27,044 bases of DNA from a virus, in the IMG/VR virus record IMGVR_UViG_3300018005_000202, positions 1-27,044 of that record. One strand, written 5' to 3'. Position 1 is the first letter of the stretch. Each line of letters starts with the position of its first letter. A program made the position numbers and the translations under genes. The notes under the pieces were generated by a model. That model was not told where the DNA came from. It saw only the letters and a program-made list of their open reading frames with translations, and searched no databases. Positions 1 through 8,474 of the stretch are shown here, one piece after another.

Positions 1-207
1 GGCGCTGACCAACGTCGGGAAGGCCGAAGCCTGGGTCTCCGCCTCGATGCGTTGCTGCGCGGAAGTCGCGGAGCCCTGCTGCGACGCCCACATGCGGAGG
101 ACCAGGATGTCGACCGACGGCGCCGCGGGCGGATTGATGTAATCGAGCGTGATGGCTGAGTTCGCGAGCGTGAGGCCGTCGCCGCCAACCGTAAATTCAC
201 GAGACAT
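1..207 (-). CDS. Hypothetical phage protein, partial (C-terminus beyond window)
   Basis: The frame opens with ATG at 205-207 and stays open to the window edge, giving 69 visible codons that begin MSREFTVGGDGLTLANSAIT. The start overlaps the end of the upstream TPR-glycosyltransferase gene by 11 bases, which fits the packed operon. The visible part is small, Ala/Ser/Gln-rich and has no signal peptide or membrane segment. A GGAG lies about 12 bases before the ATG. Its place after the tail-fibre cluster suggests a small structural or tail-associated protein, but I recognise no family. Confidence 0.6.
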   Translation of the reverse strand, partial: MSREFTVGGDGLTLANSAITLDYINPPAAPSVDILVLRMWASQQGSATSAQQRIEAETQASAFPTLVSA

Positions 208-1516
208 GGTGCATGGTCTCCGCTGATGTTGTCTTAGCCGATTGCGACCTGCCCTGTTGCACCAAGTCGCTGAGTCTTGCTCTTAGCACGGCGACCACGG
301 ATTTCCAATCCCCGTCGTGAGGTTGCCGAAAGCACGTCGCCGACGGATACCAGGGATTGTCAGTGCGGCCGCGAATCCAGAGCCAATATGTTCGATACGA
401 TGTCAGCATCACCCATGTTTTGACGCCGACCGTGCCGGCCAAATGAGCGACCGACGTGTCGACCGTGATCACGAGATCAAGGCCGGCGATGACGCAGGCG
501 GTGTCGAGGAAATTCTTCACCTTCGAGCCGACGTCGAAGATGTCCATTTCGTCGAACGCGGCCTTGTCGGTGTCCCTGATGTCGAGTTGCAGGCTGTAGA
601 ACTCGACGCCGGGAATCTCGAACAGCGGCGCGAGTTCACGCAGCGGGATGTTGCGGACGCGGTCGTACTGGCTCTCGCGCGATCCGGACCAGCACAGGCC
701 AACGCGCAAACGCGGCTCGCCCATCAACATCCCGGATTTCCACTTCGCCTTGAGTTGGAGCGGCAGTTGATACGGAGCTGGTGGCGGGCAGGTATCGACA
801 TCGGTGCCGAAGCAATGGGCCAAGCTCATCATACGAACCCAGTAATCGTGCTTCGGCGTCTCATCCTTGATCTGGAGCATCAACCCCGGCAGCGTGGCGG
901 CGAGTGGCTGCATGACCGAGGGGACGGCAGCGATCACTTTAGCTCCGCACTTCCGCAGCATCGGCACGTAGCGCAGGAACATGATGTTGTCGCCGTGACC
1001 CATCTCGCCGACGATGAGGATGGTCTTGCCGTCGAGCGGCTGCTTGCCGGTCCACTCTGGCGTCGAGCGCGGTGGCAGTTTCATTTTCTTGCGATACTCA
1101 AAATCCACGAAGCCGTCGCGCAAATTGCCGAGCACGAGATTGCAGAAGCCGCGCCCGAAGCGCGCCGCGTGCTCATAAGGCTTTTCCACATCAGGATTGT
1201 CGATCAGCATGTCGTAGTTGGTGATCGCGTCCTCGTGGCGCTGCACCTGCATGAGCAGGTGGCCAAGGTTGAGCCGCGCGACGTGGTAGAGTGGGTCATT
1301 GCGGAGAATGGCGTAGAGGATTGACAGCGCCTCGTCAGCACGTCCTAGTTCTCCAAGCGCAACGGCCCGATTGCATAGCGCGGCGCGCATATCCTCCTGC
1401 ATCTGGGCAATGGCTTGGTCGAGCCACGGCAATGCCTCCTCAAAATATCTTTTCTGAACTAATTCGAGGCCAATCATAAGCCTGCCGTGAGCGTTTAAAT
1501 CCGGCATAGAGTTCAT
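197..1516 (-). CDS. TPR-repeat protein with glycosyltransferase-like C-terminal domain
   Basis: 439 aa in two parts. Residues about 1-150 carry tetratricopeptide-like helical repeats (runs such as ALCNRAVALGELGRADEAL and ARLNLGHLLMQVQRHEDAI). Residues about 160-420 resemble the glycosyltransferase domain of bacterial TPR-glycosyltransferases (GT9/heptosyltransferase-like): an N-terminal Rossmann strand GKTILIVGEMGHGDNIMFLR, VGLCWSGS, and the nucleotide-sugar-site stretch LDLVITVDTSVAHLAG. It has no signal peptide. An AGGAG lies upstream and the start overlaps the preceding 64-aa gene by ATGA. In a phage it could glycosylate virion proteins or alter host surface sugars; that role is inference from position beside tail genes. 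Acceptor and donor are unknown. Confidence 0.75.
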   Translation of the reverse strand: MNSMPDLNAHGRLMIGLELVQKRYFEEALPWLDQAIAQMQEDMRAALCNRAVALGELGRADEALSILYAILRNDPLYHVARLNLGHLLMQVQRHEDAITNYDMLIDNPDVEKPYEHAARFGRGFCNLVLGNLRDGFVDFEYRKKMKLPPRSTPEWTGKQPLDGKTILIVGEMGHGDNIMFLRYVPMLRKCGAKVIAAVPSVMQPLAATLPGLMLQIKDETPKHDYWVRMMSLAHCFGTDVDTCPPPAPYQLPLQLKAKWKSGMLMGEPRLRVGLCWSGSRESQYDRVRNIPLRELAPLFEIPGVEFYSLQLDIRDTDKAAFDEMDIFDVGSKVKNFLDTACVIAGLDLVITVDTSVAHLAGTVGVKTWVMLTSYRTYWLWIRGRTDNPWYPSATCFRQPHDGDWKSVVAVLRARLSDLVQQGRSQSAKTTSAETMHHVS

Positions 1517-1707
1517 CGGCTTCCTACTCCTGGAAAATGCAGCACCATCATTTTGCCTGGGTTCTGCGGGGGCGACGATGGAGGCGGCGCTGTCGATACC
1601 GTTTCGTTGACGTAGACCGGACCTGCTGCGATGGCCTGCCGCGTCCCGGTCTCGTTGATGTAGAGCGGGAAGGGGAATCCGGCGACGATAGCTTGTCTGC
1701 CTGCCAT
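1513..1707 (-). CDS. Small phage protein with tandem R-Q-A-I ... Y-(I/V)-N-E-T repeat
   Basis: 64 aa. It contains an imperfect internal duplication: RQAIVAGFPFPLYINET followed by RQAIAAGPVYVNET, then a Pro-rich tail. The repeats suggest short beta-hairpin units, as in small structural proteins next to tail fibres. It sits 7 bases after the 639-aa tail protein and overlaps the TPR-glycosyltransferase start by four bases (ATGA). The function is unknown. The repeated motif and operon position argue that it is genuine rather than a shadow. Confidence 0.6.
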   Translation of the reverse strand: MAGRQAIVAGFPFPLYINETGTRQAIAAGPVYVNETVSTAPPPSSPPQNPGKMMVLHFPGVGSR

Positions 1708-1714
1708 GTCAGCC

Positions 1715-3634
1715 TCAACTGAAATTCATCAGAGGGTCTACAAAAAACGTCGTGCTTGCCTCGGCAGCCTTCACCGTGCCGTAGATGTAGCCAACCATCT
1801 GCGCCGTCAGCGTCACCACCATCGAGAACCGACACCCGGCGCGGAACGTGGCACCGCCGTCAGTGACGGAGCCTCCGTCCACGGCACTCGCGTATCCGGC
1901 AGGCTCGCTGCTGGCGCTGGTCCCCGCCGACGTGCAGAAGAACACGCGGCCCGCGTTGTCCGGCACGCTAATCGTGTTGCCGAGCGAATAAGACGTGCTG
2001 TTGGCTCGCGCCGTCGCGTTCCATTGCGACGTTGAGTCGGCGGTGAGCGCGGTGCCGGTAGCGAGATTGTTGGCTTTGGTATCATTGGCGAAGCTGGCCA
2101 TCGGCGAACTCGCCGAGCCGAAGTATTCGCACTCCAGCCATATCTGATCGTTGTTAGGAACTGCGGCGGCGTTGACGAGACCGTAAACCGTGACATTGCG
2201 GGACGATCCGGTAAGTGTGTTCCACTCTGGAATCTGGAAAGCATTGAATGGATTGATCCACTTGCTGTTCGCTGTCGTGACGATGTTCCAGCTAATCGGC
2301 GTCGTGCCGTCCGATGCGCCGCCACTGCGGTAAACCGATGTCGATTGCGTCAAAACACCGGAGTAGTGGTATCGTGCCTGCCGGTAATTTGTCGCCGCGC
2401 TATCGCTAGTGATGAAATCTACGTTACATCCTGGGTAAGTTTGCGCGATGCAAGGCGTCACGCCAGACCCCAACAGACAATCCCTGAATATCACGCCACC
2501 GTTGAGCGAAGTCGAATCAACAAGTGTCTTACCGGAGCCCAAGGCCGAAAGGTCAACGCCGTCTATCAATGCCAATCCGAGGACAATACCTTGGAATAGA
2601 TTCGTCGGCAAAGTCGCGCCTTGGATTGCACTCGGCGTATTCTTCCAGATAAAATTAGAGGTATTAATCGATACCCCATCGGCGGTGGTTCCGATTTGCA
2701 GCGTCGTGTTAACGAGTTCGACGTAGATGTTATACACTGTTGTAATAGAACCTGAGTTAGAAGATGTGCCCAATTTTGCAATCGTGCAATTTTCTATCTT
2801 TTGCCAGTTCGCTCCAAAAGTAAAAGTAGCATAAGAGCTTGAACCGCTGCCCGCGTTGAACGTGAGGCCATTGCAATAAACGGCGGTGCCAGCAAGACTA
2901 AGGTTACTAATCAGAGTCGTAGAAATTGATGCGCCAGTGATTATGTCGCCGGTGCCAGGCGGAACGCTGCCTGGGGATTGTGCCACGCAGTAGCAATATG
3001 CCGGAGCGGCAAAAGTGCCAGGTGAAGTCAGCGTGTTTGCTGATGCTTGCGTCTCGGCATGAATGGCGCTGATGAAGAAAGAGTTCCCGGCCTGTCCCCA
3101 AGTTGAAGCGAAGGCGTTACCTAGCCGCGCGTGCGGCGCGCTCCAGATTGAAAAGCCACTTGCCAGCCCGAGCGAAGTCCAGGTCGCGCTGGCGTCCGAC
3201 GCGGTGACGCCAGCCGTCGCCGAGAACGTTGGAGAACCGGAGGTCTTGCCTGCTCCGCCGACCGTGCAAATCTGGATCGAGGTCGTGCCAGGATCGTAGA
3301 TGTGCTGACCAAGCACCCAAGTCTTGCTCAGTGACCACTGCGGCGTGTTGGTGATGTCGCCGTTGAGGCCGCTGAGTCCGGTACATTCCTGGAAGACCGC
3401 CGTACCGCTGGTGTTCAGCGCGCCGCGCGTCACCGTCCATGTCGGTTCCGTCGTGGTCGAGCCCGCCGTTGTAACGATGAAGCAGCGTTCGCTGCCAACC
3501 GCTGGCGTCGTGAGCTGCCGATAAAGCGCGCCAGCCGCAACAACGGTCAAGCCAGGGAATGTCGGGATGGCGTAATAGCCTGTCGAGGAGCCGTTGCCGA
3601 AGTTGACATACCAAGCATTATCGACGAGGGCCAT
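1715..3634 (-). CDS. Putative tail fibre/spike protein
   Basis: 639 aa, rich in Ser, Thr, Gly, Ala and Asn with few charged residues, typical of beta-structured phage fibre or spike proteins. The N-terminal third has short modules of the kind W-x-L-G-x-x-I/Y (for example WVLGQHIYDPG), often seen in phage surface proteins. The middle has beta-helix-like rhythm (NCTIAKLGTSSNSGSITTVY and following). The C-terminal part again has an N-S-T-S-Y-S-L-G-N-T module. No catalytic motif is recognisable. Start and stop each touch a neighbour closely: the stop of the 103-aa gene shares one base with this ATG (TGATG). A carbohydrate-binding or receptor-binding role is inference. Confidence 0.65.
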   Translation of the reverse strand: MALVDNAWYVNFGNGSSTGYYAIPTFPGLTVVAAGALYRQLTTPAVGSERCFIVTTAGSTTTEPTWTVTRGALNTSGTAVFQECTGLSGLNGDITNTPQWSLSKTWVLGQHIYDPGTTSIQICTVGGAGKTSGSPTFSATAGVTASDASATWTSLGLASGFSIWSAPHARLGNAFASTWGQAGNSFFISAIHAETQASANTLTSPGTFAAPAYCYCVAQSPGSVPPGTGDIITGASISTTLISNLSLAGTAVYCNGLTFNAGSGSSSYATFTFGANWQKIENCTIAKLGTSSNSGSITTVYNIYVELVNTTLQIGTTADGVSINTSNFIWKNTPSAIQGATLPTNLFQGIVLGLALIDGVDLSALGSGKTLVDSTSLNGGVIFRDCLLGSGVTPCIAQTYPGCNVDFITSDSAATNYRQARYHYSGVLTQSTSVYRSGGASDGTTPISWNIVTTANSKWINPFNAFQIPEWNTLTGSSRNVTVYGLVNAAAVPNNDQIWLECEYFGSASSPMASFANDTKANNLATGTALTADSTSQWNATARANSTSYSLGNTISVPDNAGRVFFCTSAGTSASSEPAGYASAVDGGSVTDGGATFRAGCRFSMVVTLTAQMVGYIYGTVKAAEASTTFFVDPLMNFS

Positions 3635-3945
3635 CAGACGAAGCCTCTCCTAGACCGGCTGAATGACTTCCAGCCGTAATGCCCGAAAATCTTCACCACG
3701 CCGCGCTGGTACACGATCTTGCGCGCGACCTCCCCGGTATCAACATCGTTCCGCATCACCGTCCACTCGAACTCGCCGCTGTGGACCTCGTACTGCGTCC
3801 CGATGGTCCAGGCCGCACCGTCGGAATCGGTGATGATGAAGGCTGGCGGTATCTCGACATAACTCTCCGTCTTGTTCGCGCGCTCGTAGCGGGCACCGTT
3901 GATGATGCCGACGAGCATGTCTTTGTCAAAAAGAAAATCCGTCAT
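3634..3945 (-). CDS. Hypothetical small phage protein in tail-fibre cluster
   Basis: 103 aa, MTDFLFDKDMLVGIINGARY at the N-terminus, mixed alpha/beta character, no signal peptide or membrane segment. It lies one base after the 308-aa protein and its TGA overlaps the ATG of the downstream fibre gene by one base (TGATG), so translation is probably coupled. The middle region (GAAWTIGTQYEVHSGEFEWTV) looks beta-rich. I recognise no family. A baseplate, chaperone or linker role is possible from position only. Confidence 0.6.
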   Translation of the reverse strand: MTDFLFDKDMLVGIINGARYERANKTESYVEIPPAFIITDSDGAAWTIGTQYEVHSGEFEWTVMRNDVDTGEVARKIVYQRGVVKIFGHYGWKSFSRSRRGFV

Positions 3946-3946
3946 G

Positions 3947-4873
3947 TCATGCTGCTTTCTTCGGCAGGATCAGGCCACGATTCGGCACTAGCAAGCCAGA
4001 CTTTCTATGCCGCTGGTAGCGTGGCGGTAACCAACCCACAGATTTCCGCCGCTGCGCCAGGATAGGCCCTTGCTGCGGCCAAGGATTATAAGGATTGAGG
4101 CCGGTAGCGCCGCCGGTCTGCGATAGTGCGTCCACCATGATGCCCCAGCCGCCCGCCGTCGCGGCAGAGGCGAATGCGGCAGAGGCGGAGGAAATAGTGG
4201 CGGCCAGAACCCGATATTCTACTTGGAGACCAGCCGCATTGCTTCCAGAGTTTTCAAGCGCGACATCCGGCGTGACCGAAGTTCCTGTTGTACCAGCGAG
4301 TGGTCCAGGCTGGACACTTTCAAAAAATGGGACAGTAGCGCCGTTGTCCGAGCTACCGCCGAACGCAAAGGTTAACGTCGCGGCATTCGCGGTTGAGACG
4401 TTAGCCCCGGACGTCAACTGTGTCCGCGTAGCGCCGTTGTTGGTGACCGCAAACCCGAGTGCCGTCGTTGCCGACTGATCCCACGGATTTGTCCGATAGG
4501 ATGTTCCCGTGAACCCGGTGACCGAGAAGCTCATGAACGCGCCGTTGTCCAAGGCACCGCCAGCGGTGGTGATCGAAATAGAACTCGAGACTGTTAATGC
4601 CGTGGCAATGTAGGTCCACCAGATCTCCAAATCGGTCAATCCGCTGCCAAACGCCGAATTAGACGTGTACTGAATGCCGTTGCGTTTTTGATAGATGTTG
4701 CTGGTTCCGTCAGATGGCGGAGTAGAAGTCGATATCGTTGGGTACGATGCGCTGACACTGTCCATGACGGAACAAATGATGACGACGTCACCCACGCTCG
4801 CGAGCATCCCAGTTTCCGCGATGGGCGAGGTCGTCGAGATTCCCGAGGCATAGTCTCGTATGCTTAGAGCCAT
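3947..4873 (-). CDS. Putative tail-associated structural protein
   Basis: 308 aa, strongly Ser/Thr/Ala/Gly-rich over about residues 1-250, consistent with a beta-sandwich fibre or decoration protein. The last 60 residues change character to Pro, Arg and Lys (NPYNPWPQQGPILAQRRKS and a terminal LPKKAA), perhaps a disordered tail or interaction segment. It follows the beta-helix protein by one base and precedes the 103-aa gene by one base. I see no enzymatic motif. It may bind carbohydrate or form part of the fibre, but this rests on composition and neighbours. Confidence 0.6.
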   Translation of the reverse strand: MALSIRDYASGISTTSPIAETGMLASVGDVVIICSVMDSVSASYPTISTSTPPSDGTSNIYQKRNGIQYTSNSAFGSGLTDLEIWWTYIATALTVSSSISITTAGGALDNGAFMSFSVTGFTGTSYRTNPWDQSATTALGFAVTNNGATRTQLTSGANVSTANAATLTFAFGGSSDNGATVPFFESVQPGPLAGTTGTSVTPDVALENSGSNAAGLQVEYRVLAATISSASAAFASAATAGGWGIMVDALSQTGGATGLNPYNPWPQQGPILAQRRKSVGWLPPRYQRHRKSGLLVPNRGLILPKKAA

Positions 4874-4874
4874 C

Positions 4875-6353
4875 TCATCCGCCTAAGTTGGCGCCAGTCT
4901 TCAGGTTCGTGTTGCCGGAATAAGTGATTGTTGGATTGTAAGTCCCTTCGCCTTCGTTAGCCACAGAGAACACTCCGTAGTCCGTTCCGGTCGGATCGAC
5001 AAAATTATTCTCATAGGTCATCGAGGTCTTAATGTTGCTCGTATCGACGTACCAATCATAGCTGACGGTATTCGTCCCGAGCGTCACCATTGTATTATTA
5101 TTCGTAACGACAACGGTTGCGCTGCCGCTGTTGCCAGCCGCACTGACGATGCTTAAACCTTGTGTCGCGGCTCCGGCATAAGTTCCCGTCAAGCCCGGTT
5201 GGCGCCAAAGATTGAAGTTCGTGGTGATAGTCTGAATGTTGCTGGCGGAAATGTTGAAAACCTGCAACCAGTCACCATGAGAACCGTCGATTGGAAAACC
5301 AGCTCCAGCGACTTCAACTAGATTGTATTGAATTGTCAGCGTCACTCCGGTTTGTGCCGGAGTATCCTGACCATAGACAACATCTTCGTTCCAGAAATTC
5401 TTGATCCAATTATATTGGATTAGATTAGTGCCATACCCATTGCCCTCAATCCCTCCGGCATTATTGTTGGTGTAACCCTGCAACGCACCCCCGTCCACGA
5501 TGTTGTACGCGACCGTTACGTTGGATGCCACAAGACTCGCGGAACCTACTGTTTCAATTCCCGGTACAGTAATCTGGCCAGACCCATAAGTCGTGCCGCC
5601 GCCGCCTTCATGCCAATAGTTATCGCGGATAGTGAACCCGGAACAATTAGCCACGATGATGCCAATGCCAGTATGCAGCGAGAAGTCATAGCCCCACAAC
5701 ACGGCATTATTGGCCGATGATCCTGAGAACTGAATAGCTTGACCATTGCCGCTATAAGAGCCGGGGTAAGTGCCGCCAATCGCTGTCAGTATAGAGACGA
5801 GCGTTCCGACCGTGTTGCTTGTGTAGCTAGAGAACGGATCGCGCAGGAAATAAAAGTTGTTCCCCGACATACCAGAAGTCGAGGCGTTGATCGCCGATCC
5901 GCCGCTAGTTGTCGAGACTTGGAATTGCGTTTCCGTCAATCCAGTCGAAATGACATAGTACGGTACGCCCTGCGTCAGCGCGCTAGGCAAAACGTTCGTG
6001 CTGGTCAGTGGTAGACCGCTGGTGGGAGAAATGTTGTCCTGTTGTGCATAGAAGGTGATGATCTGGCCAGCGGAAAGACCATGCGTCGACGGTAACCCGG
6101 GCGGTGCGACATAGGTAAACAAGATCGTCGAACCAAAGTTTGACATCGTCAAGTTGGCATTGATGCCGACGGCGTAATCCCAACCGCTTACCTTCCATGC
6201 CGGTGGATGAGCATAGTTGGCCCGCTCGTTCGGCCACTGCGCCGAGCCAATCGCAGCGTTCGGCGAGCCATCCACTCCCGCATATGGATCGGTGGACGAA
6301 CCGGACGATGGCGGCGACAATTTCGGCTTTGTCTGAATGAGAACGTAATCCAT
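4875..6353 (-). CDS. Right-handed beta-helix tail protein (pectate-lyase-fold-like)
   Basis: 492 aa. Residues about 210-480 show the recurring short-strand pattern of a parallel beta-helix (NCSGFTIRDNYWHEGGGG, SNVTVAYNIVDGGALQGYTN, TNLIQYNWIKNF, LTIQYNLVEVAG), as in right-handed beta-helix and pectate-lyase-like proteins. Residues about 85-170 carry a module common in phage tail proteins (T-H-G-L-x-x-G-Q, then P-Y-Y-V-I and F-Q-V-S). The N-terminus MDYVLIQTKPKLSPPSSGSS resembles that of the neighbouring 488-aa glycosidase, so both may dock on the tail by the same tag. Polysaccharide binding or depolymerase activity is inferred; catalytic residues cannot be assigned by eye. Confidence 0.7.
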   Translation of the reverse strand: MDYVLIQTKPKLSPPSSGSSTDPYAGVDGSPNAAIGSAQWPNERANYAHPPAWKVSGWDYAVGINANLTMSNFGSTILFTYVAPPGLPSTHGLSAGQIITFYAQQDNISPTSGLPLTSTNVLPSALTQGVPYYVISTGLTETQFQVSTTSGGSAINASTSGMSGNNFYFLRDPFSSYTSNTVGTLVSILTAIGGTYPGSYSGNGQAIQFSGSSANNAVLWGYDFSLHTGIGIIVANCSGFTIRDNYWHEGGGGTTYGSGQITVPGIETVGSASLVASNVTVAYNIVDGGALQGYTNNNAGGIEGNGYGTNLIQYNWIKNFWNEDVVYGQDTPAQTGVTLTIQYNLVEVAGAGFPIDGSHGDWLQVFNISASNIQTITTNFNLWRQPGLTGTYAGAATQGLSIVSAAGNSGSATVVVTNNNTMVTLGTNTVSYDWYVDTSNIKTSMTYENNFVDPTGTDYGVFSVANEGEGTYNPTITYSGNTNLKTGANLGG

Positions 6354-6362
6354 CGTCGCCCT

Positions 6363-7829
6363 CTATGGTGCCGTCAGCACCAAGACCCAGTCCGGGTCGC
6401 CGTTGGCGTTGTTGGATGTCGGAACAAAGTTATGCGTGCCGGTATTGGAAAACGGCGAACCAGAGATGGCCGTAAATGCTCCGTTAGTCGGGTCGAGCCA
6501 TCGTGCCGTCACGCTGCCAGCAAAGTGTGACATGGCAACCGTGAGCGTGCCTGTCTGACCATAGATGAAATACGCGAGGGCCAGCGTACCATCCGGCGTC
6601 GCCGACACCGTGATGTAGTTGGTTGCTGCGAAGCCAGTGGCAGCAGTCGGGTTTGAACCATAACCAGCAGTGCCTACGGTGTGGGCGTTATCTGGAACTA
6701 GGTTCTGCCACGCGATAGTGGAAAGGAAATTTCTTTGTACGGTAAGATCCGCGACGCCCGGCGTCGCCATGTTGTTCTTCCATCGCGGCGACGTGTTGTT
6801 GTAACCAGTCACCTGAATGTTAGAACCGACGTTGACCTCAAATCCGGTACTGAGAAAGCCATTACCGTATTGCTGCCCGAATACCCCAGAGCACAGCGTC
6901 CACCATGCCTGCTGCCGCAGATTCAGACGGTTGCCGGGGTTGCCGACGTTGTTCTCATATTCGTAATTGGCTTCAAGCATCGTTGACGGGCACGGCGTCG
7001 GCGTCTTATTGGTGCCGGTCACGCCGGCGAACGCGGCTGGCGACTGCAAATAAGACACGAGCGAATACCAAAAGGTCACATAGTAGGAATAATTGCCCGT
7101 CCAGTTGACGTAAGACCTGAAGTTCGCATCGTCGAGCGCGGTACTGTCTGATGGAGTATAATTCATCTCCATCGTGATCAGCGTGCCAGCAGGAGCAGTT
7201 TCCTGGACGCCTAACATCATGGCGGCGACCTGCGCGTCGAAAGAGCCGCCATAGTCGTTGCCGAACTGATAGGCGACGTGCTTGTAGCTCTTGTAGCGGT
7301 TGGCGACCCATGCCGTGTACGCCGTGCAGTCAGCAGTTGCAAAGCCTTCGAAGTTGCCTTCCGATCCGGTCTGCATCGGGTTGAGGATGCACCACATCCC
7401 ATAAGTCGCGCATAGTTGAACGAAAGTATCCATGCGCGACCAGTAGGCCGCGTTGACGCTGCTGTTGCCGTTGAATGGTGACGGGATGAAGCCGTTGCCG
7501 ACGAAGGCGTAGAGACCGTCGAGAGTTCCGTAGTTATTGTAGGAGATTGTTCCGCCGCCGCTTGTCACGTAACCACCAGCGCCAGGGGCCAAATCCCACT
7601 GCACGGCGTTGAAGCCGAGTGATGACATGGTCGAGAGAAAGGTCGTGACATCGGCGACTGACTGCTGCGACATTCCCTGCGCCGATATGCATTGCAAATA
7701 GAATGGCTGGCCCTGCGCGTTGACCAGATAGCGGCCGTTGGAACTGGCGGCCAACGGGAATGGACCGCTCGATGCGGAAGGCAACGGGATCGATCGCGGC
7801 GCTCTCTGGACCAGGATGAAATCGTCCAC
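6363..7829 (-). CDS. Apiosidase-like (DUF4038) glycoside hydrolase with C-terminal collagen-binding-like domain
   Basis: 488 aa. Residues about 30-370 match my picture of the DUF4038/apiosidase-like TIM-barrel family: NGRYLVNAQGQPFYLQ at the N-terminus, LGFNAVQWDL, a long Tyr/Trp-rich middle and LEANYEYENN. Residues about 390-488 match the domain usually found after it and named putative collagen-binding (TPDGTLALAYFIYGQTGTLT, ARWLDPTNGAF, WVLVLTAP). As a virion protein it is most likely a tail-spike glycosidase that cuts host surface polysaccharide. The N-terminal tag MDDFILVQRAPRS resembles that of the downstream beta-helix protein. It starts 6 bases after the 112-aa gene. Substrate is unknown. 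Confidence 0.75.
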   Translation of the reverse strand: MDDFILVQRAPRSIPLPSASSGPFPLAASSNGRYLVNAQGQPFYLQCISAQGMSQQSVADVTTFLSTMSSLGFNAVQWDLAPGAGGYVTSGGGTISYNNYGTLDGLYAFVGNGFIPSPFNGNSSVNAAYWSRMDTFVQLCATYGMWCILNPMQTGSEGNFEGFATADCTAYTAWVANRYKSYKHVAYQFGNDYGGSFDAQVAAMMLGVQETAPAGTLITMEMNYTPSDSTALDDANFRSYVNWTGNYSYYVTFWYSLVSYLQSPAAFAGVTGTNKTPTPCPSTMLEANYEYENNVGNPGNRLNLRQQAWWTLCSGVFGQQYGNGFLSTGFEVNVGSNIQVTGYNNTSPRWKNNMATPGVADLTVQRNFLSTIAWQNLVPDNAHTVGTAGYGSNPTAATGFAATNYITVSATPDGTLALAYFIYGQTGTLTVAMSHFAGSVTARWLDPTNGAFTAISGSPFSNTGTHNFVPTSNNANGDPDWVLVLTAP

Positions 7830-7835
7830 GGCCGT

Positions 7836-8174
7836 TCACTTCCTGACGGGGCCGACGTACTCCCATCTCGCCCGCATCAAGTGACTGGTCGGCCACGCGA
7901 GCCGGTTGCCGCGGTCGGGGATCGCGGACGCCCATGCCCGCTCCGCCGCGACCCAGATCATCTCCAACGGCTTCGCGCCGCCGGGCGGCTTCATGAGATG
8001 GATGGTGCCGTTCCTCGTTCCAGCGCCGGGTTCACAATTCTTGCTGCCGCGCGCGCTCGCGGGAAGCTCCGGCGGACCACTATGCTTGAGGTAGCCGATC
8101 CCGCGAAGGAGCTGATGATGCGTCCGCTGCTTGACGGCCTCTGATCGGGTGACGAGCGGCGAGGCGGCAATCAT
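7836..8174 (-). CDS. Conserved-type phage protein (112 aa), neck/tail region
   Basis: 112 aa. The central segment has a distinctive run, HLMKPPGGAKPLEMIWVAAE, followed by a conserved-looking R-L-A-W-P and a C-terminal WEYVGP. I have the impression of a family of small phage proteins with this run, without a known function. Its ATG overlaps the stop of the preceding 61-aa gene by four bases (ATGA at 8171-8174), which supports both the start and translational coupling. It sits between tail-completion genes and the spike glycosidase. No membrane segment or enzyme motif is seen. Confidence 0.65.
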   Translation of the reverse strand: MIAASPLVTRSEAVKQRTHHQLLRGIGYLKHSGPPELPASARGSKNCEPGAGTRNGTIHLMKPPGGAKPLEMIWVAAERAWASAIPDRGNRLAWPTSHLMRARWEYVGPVRK

Positions 8175-8356
8175 AGCGCCAAAGCCTTAAATACGTCGCC
8201 CAATGTCGAAGATTGAGCCTTCGACATTTGTAAGCCAATAACAAGCGCGTCATTCGTGCGATCTCTGATCATACAGCGCACTTCCTCGCCATCTGGGCTA
8301 TCGACTTTGCGGACGATTAGATCGACATCGCCGATTCGGATCGTTTTCTCGCCCAT
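8171..8356 (-). CDS. Small hypothetical protein (61 aa)
   Basis: I start this gene at the second in-frame ATG (8354-8356, MGEKTIRIGDVDLIVRK) because an AGGAG lies about 8 bases upstream; an earlier ATG at 8372-8374 would add six residues. The product is mixed alpha/beta with no membrane segment. Its 5-prime end overlaps the truncated GIY-YIG frame by about 59 bases in a different frame, suggesting it was joined to that remnant by deletion. Its stop overlaps the next gene's ATG by ATGA. Function unknown. Confidence 0.55.
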   Translation of the reverse strand: MGEKTIRIGDVDLIVRKVDSPDGEEVRCMIRDRTNDALVIGLQMSKAQSSTLGDVFKALAL

Positions 8357-8474
8357 GCGATTTTCTCCTCTCATGATGAAGCCAACGTTGACCTTTGCCT
8401 TTACCGATGTAGCAAGGCGAACCGTCCCACGGTCGAAAAAGAGCGTAAACGTAATAAATACGTTTTTCTGGCAT
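8298..8474 (-). pseudogene. Truncated GIY-YIG endonuclease remnant
   Basis: 58 aa from ATG at 8472-8474. The first 37 residues match the start of the GIY-YIG nuclease fold: an IYYVYALF strand in place of GIY, then CYIGKGKGQRWLHHERR, where YIG and the following Lys/Arg cluster are typical. After about residue 37 the sequence turns into a shadow of the overlapping 61-aa gene and stops, so the catalytic Glu helix is missing (family proteins usually run past 90 aa). I infer a decayed homing-type endonuclease. Its ATG overlaps the stop of the 157-aa gene by one base (TGATG). Confidence 0.65.

Noticed and set aside
317-1324. Plus-strand 335-aa frame opposite the TPR-glycosyltransferase
   Set aside because: No domain, Arg/His/Asp-rich, no ribosome site; the minus strand has clear TPR and glycosyltransferase motifs.
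1-8000. Tape-measure protein
   Set aside because: No long helical protein occurs in the tail region shown, so I do not infer tail type; it may lie outside the window or be absent.
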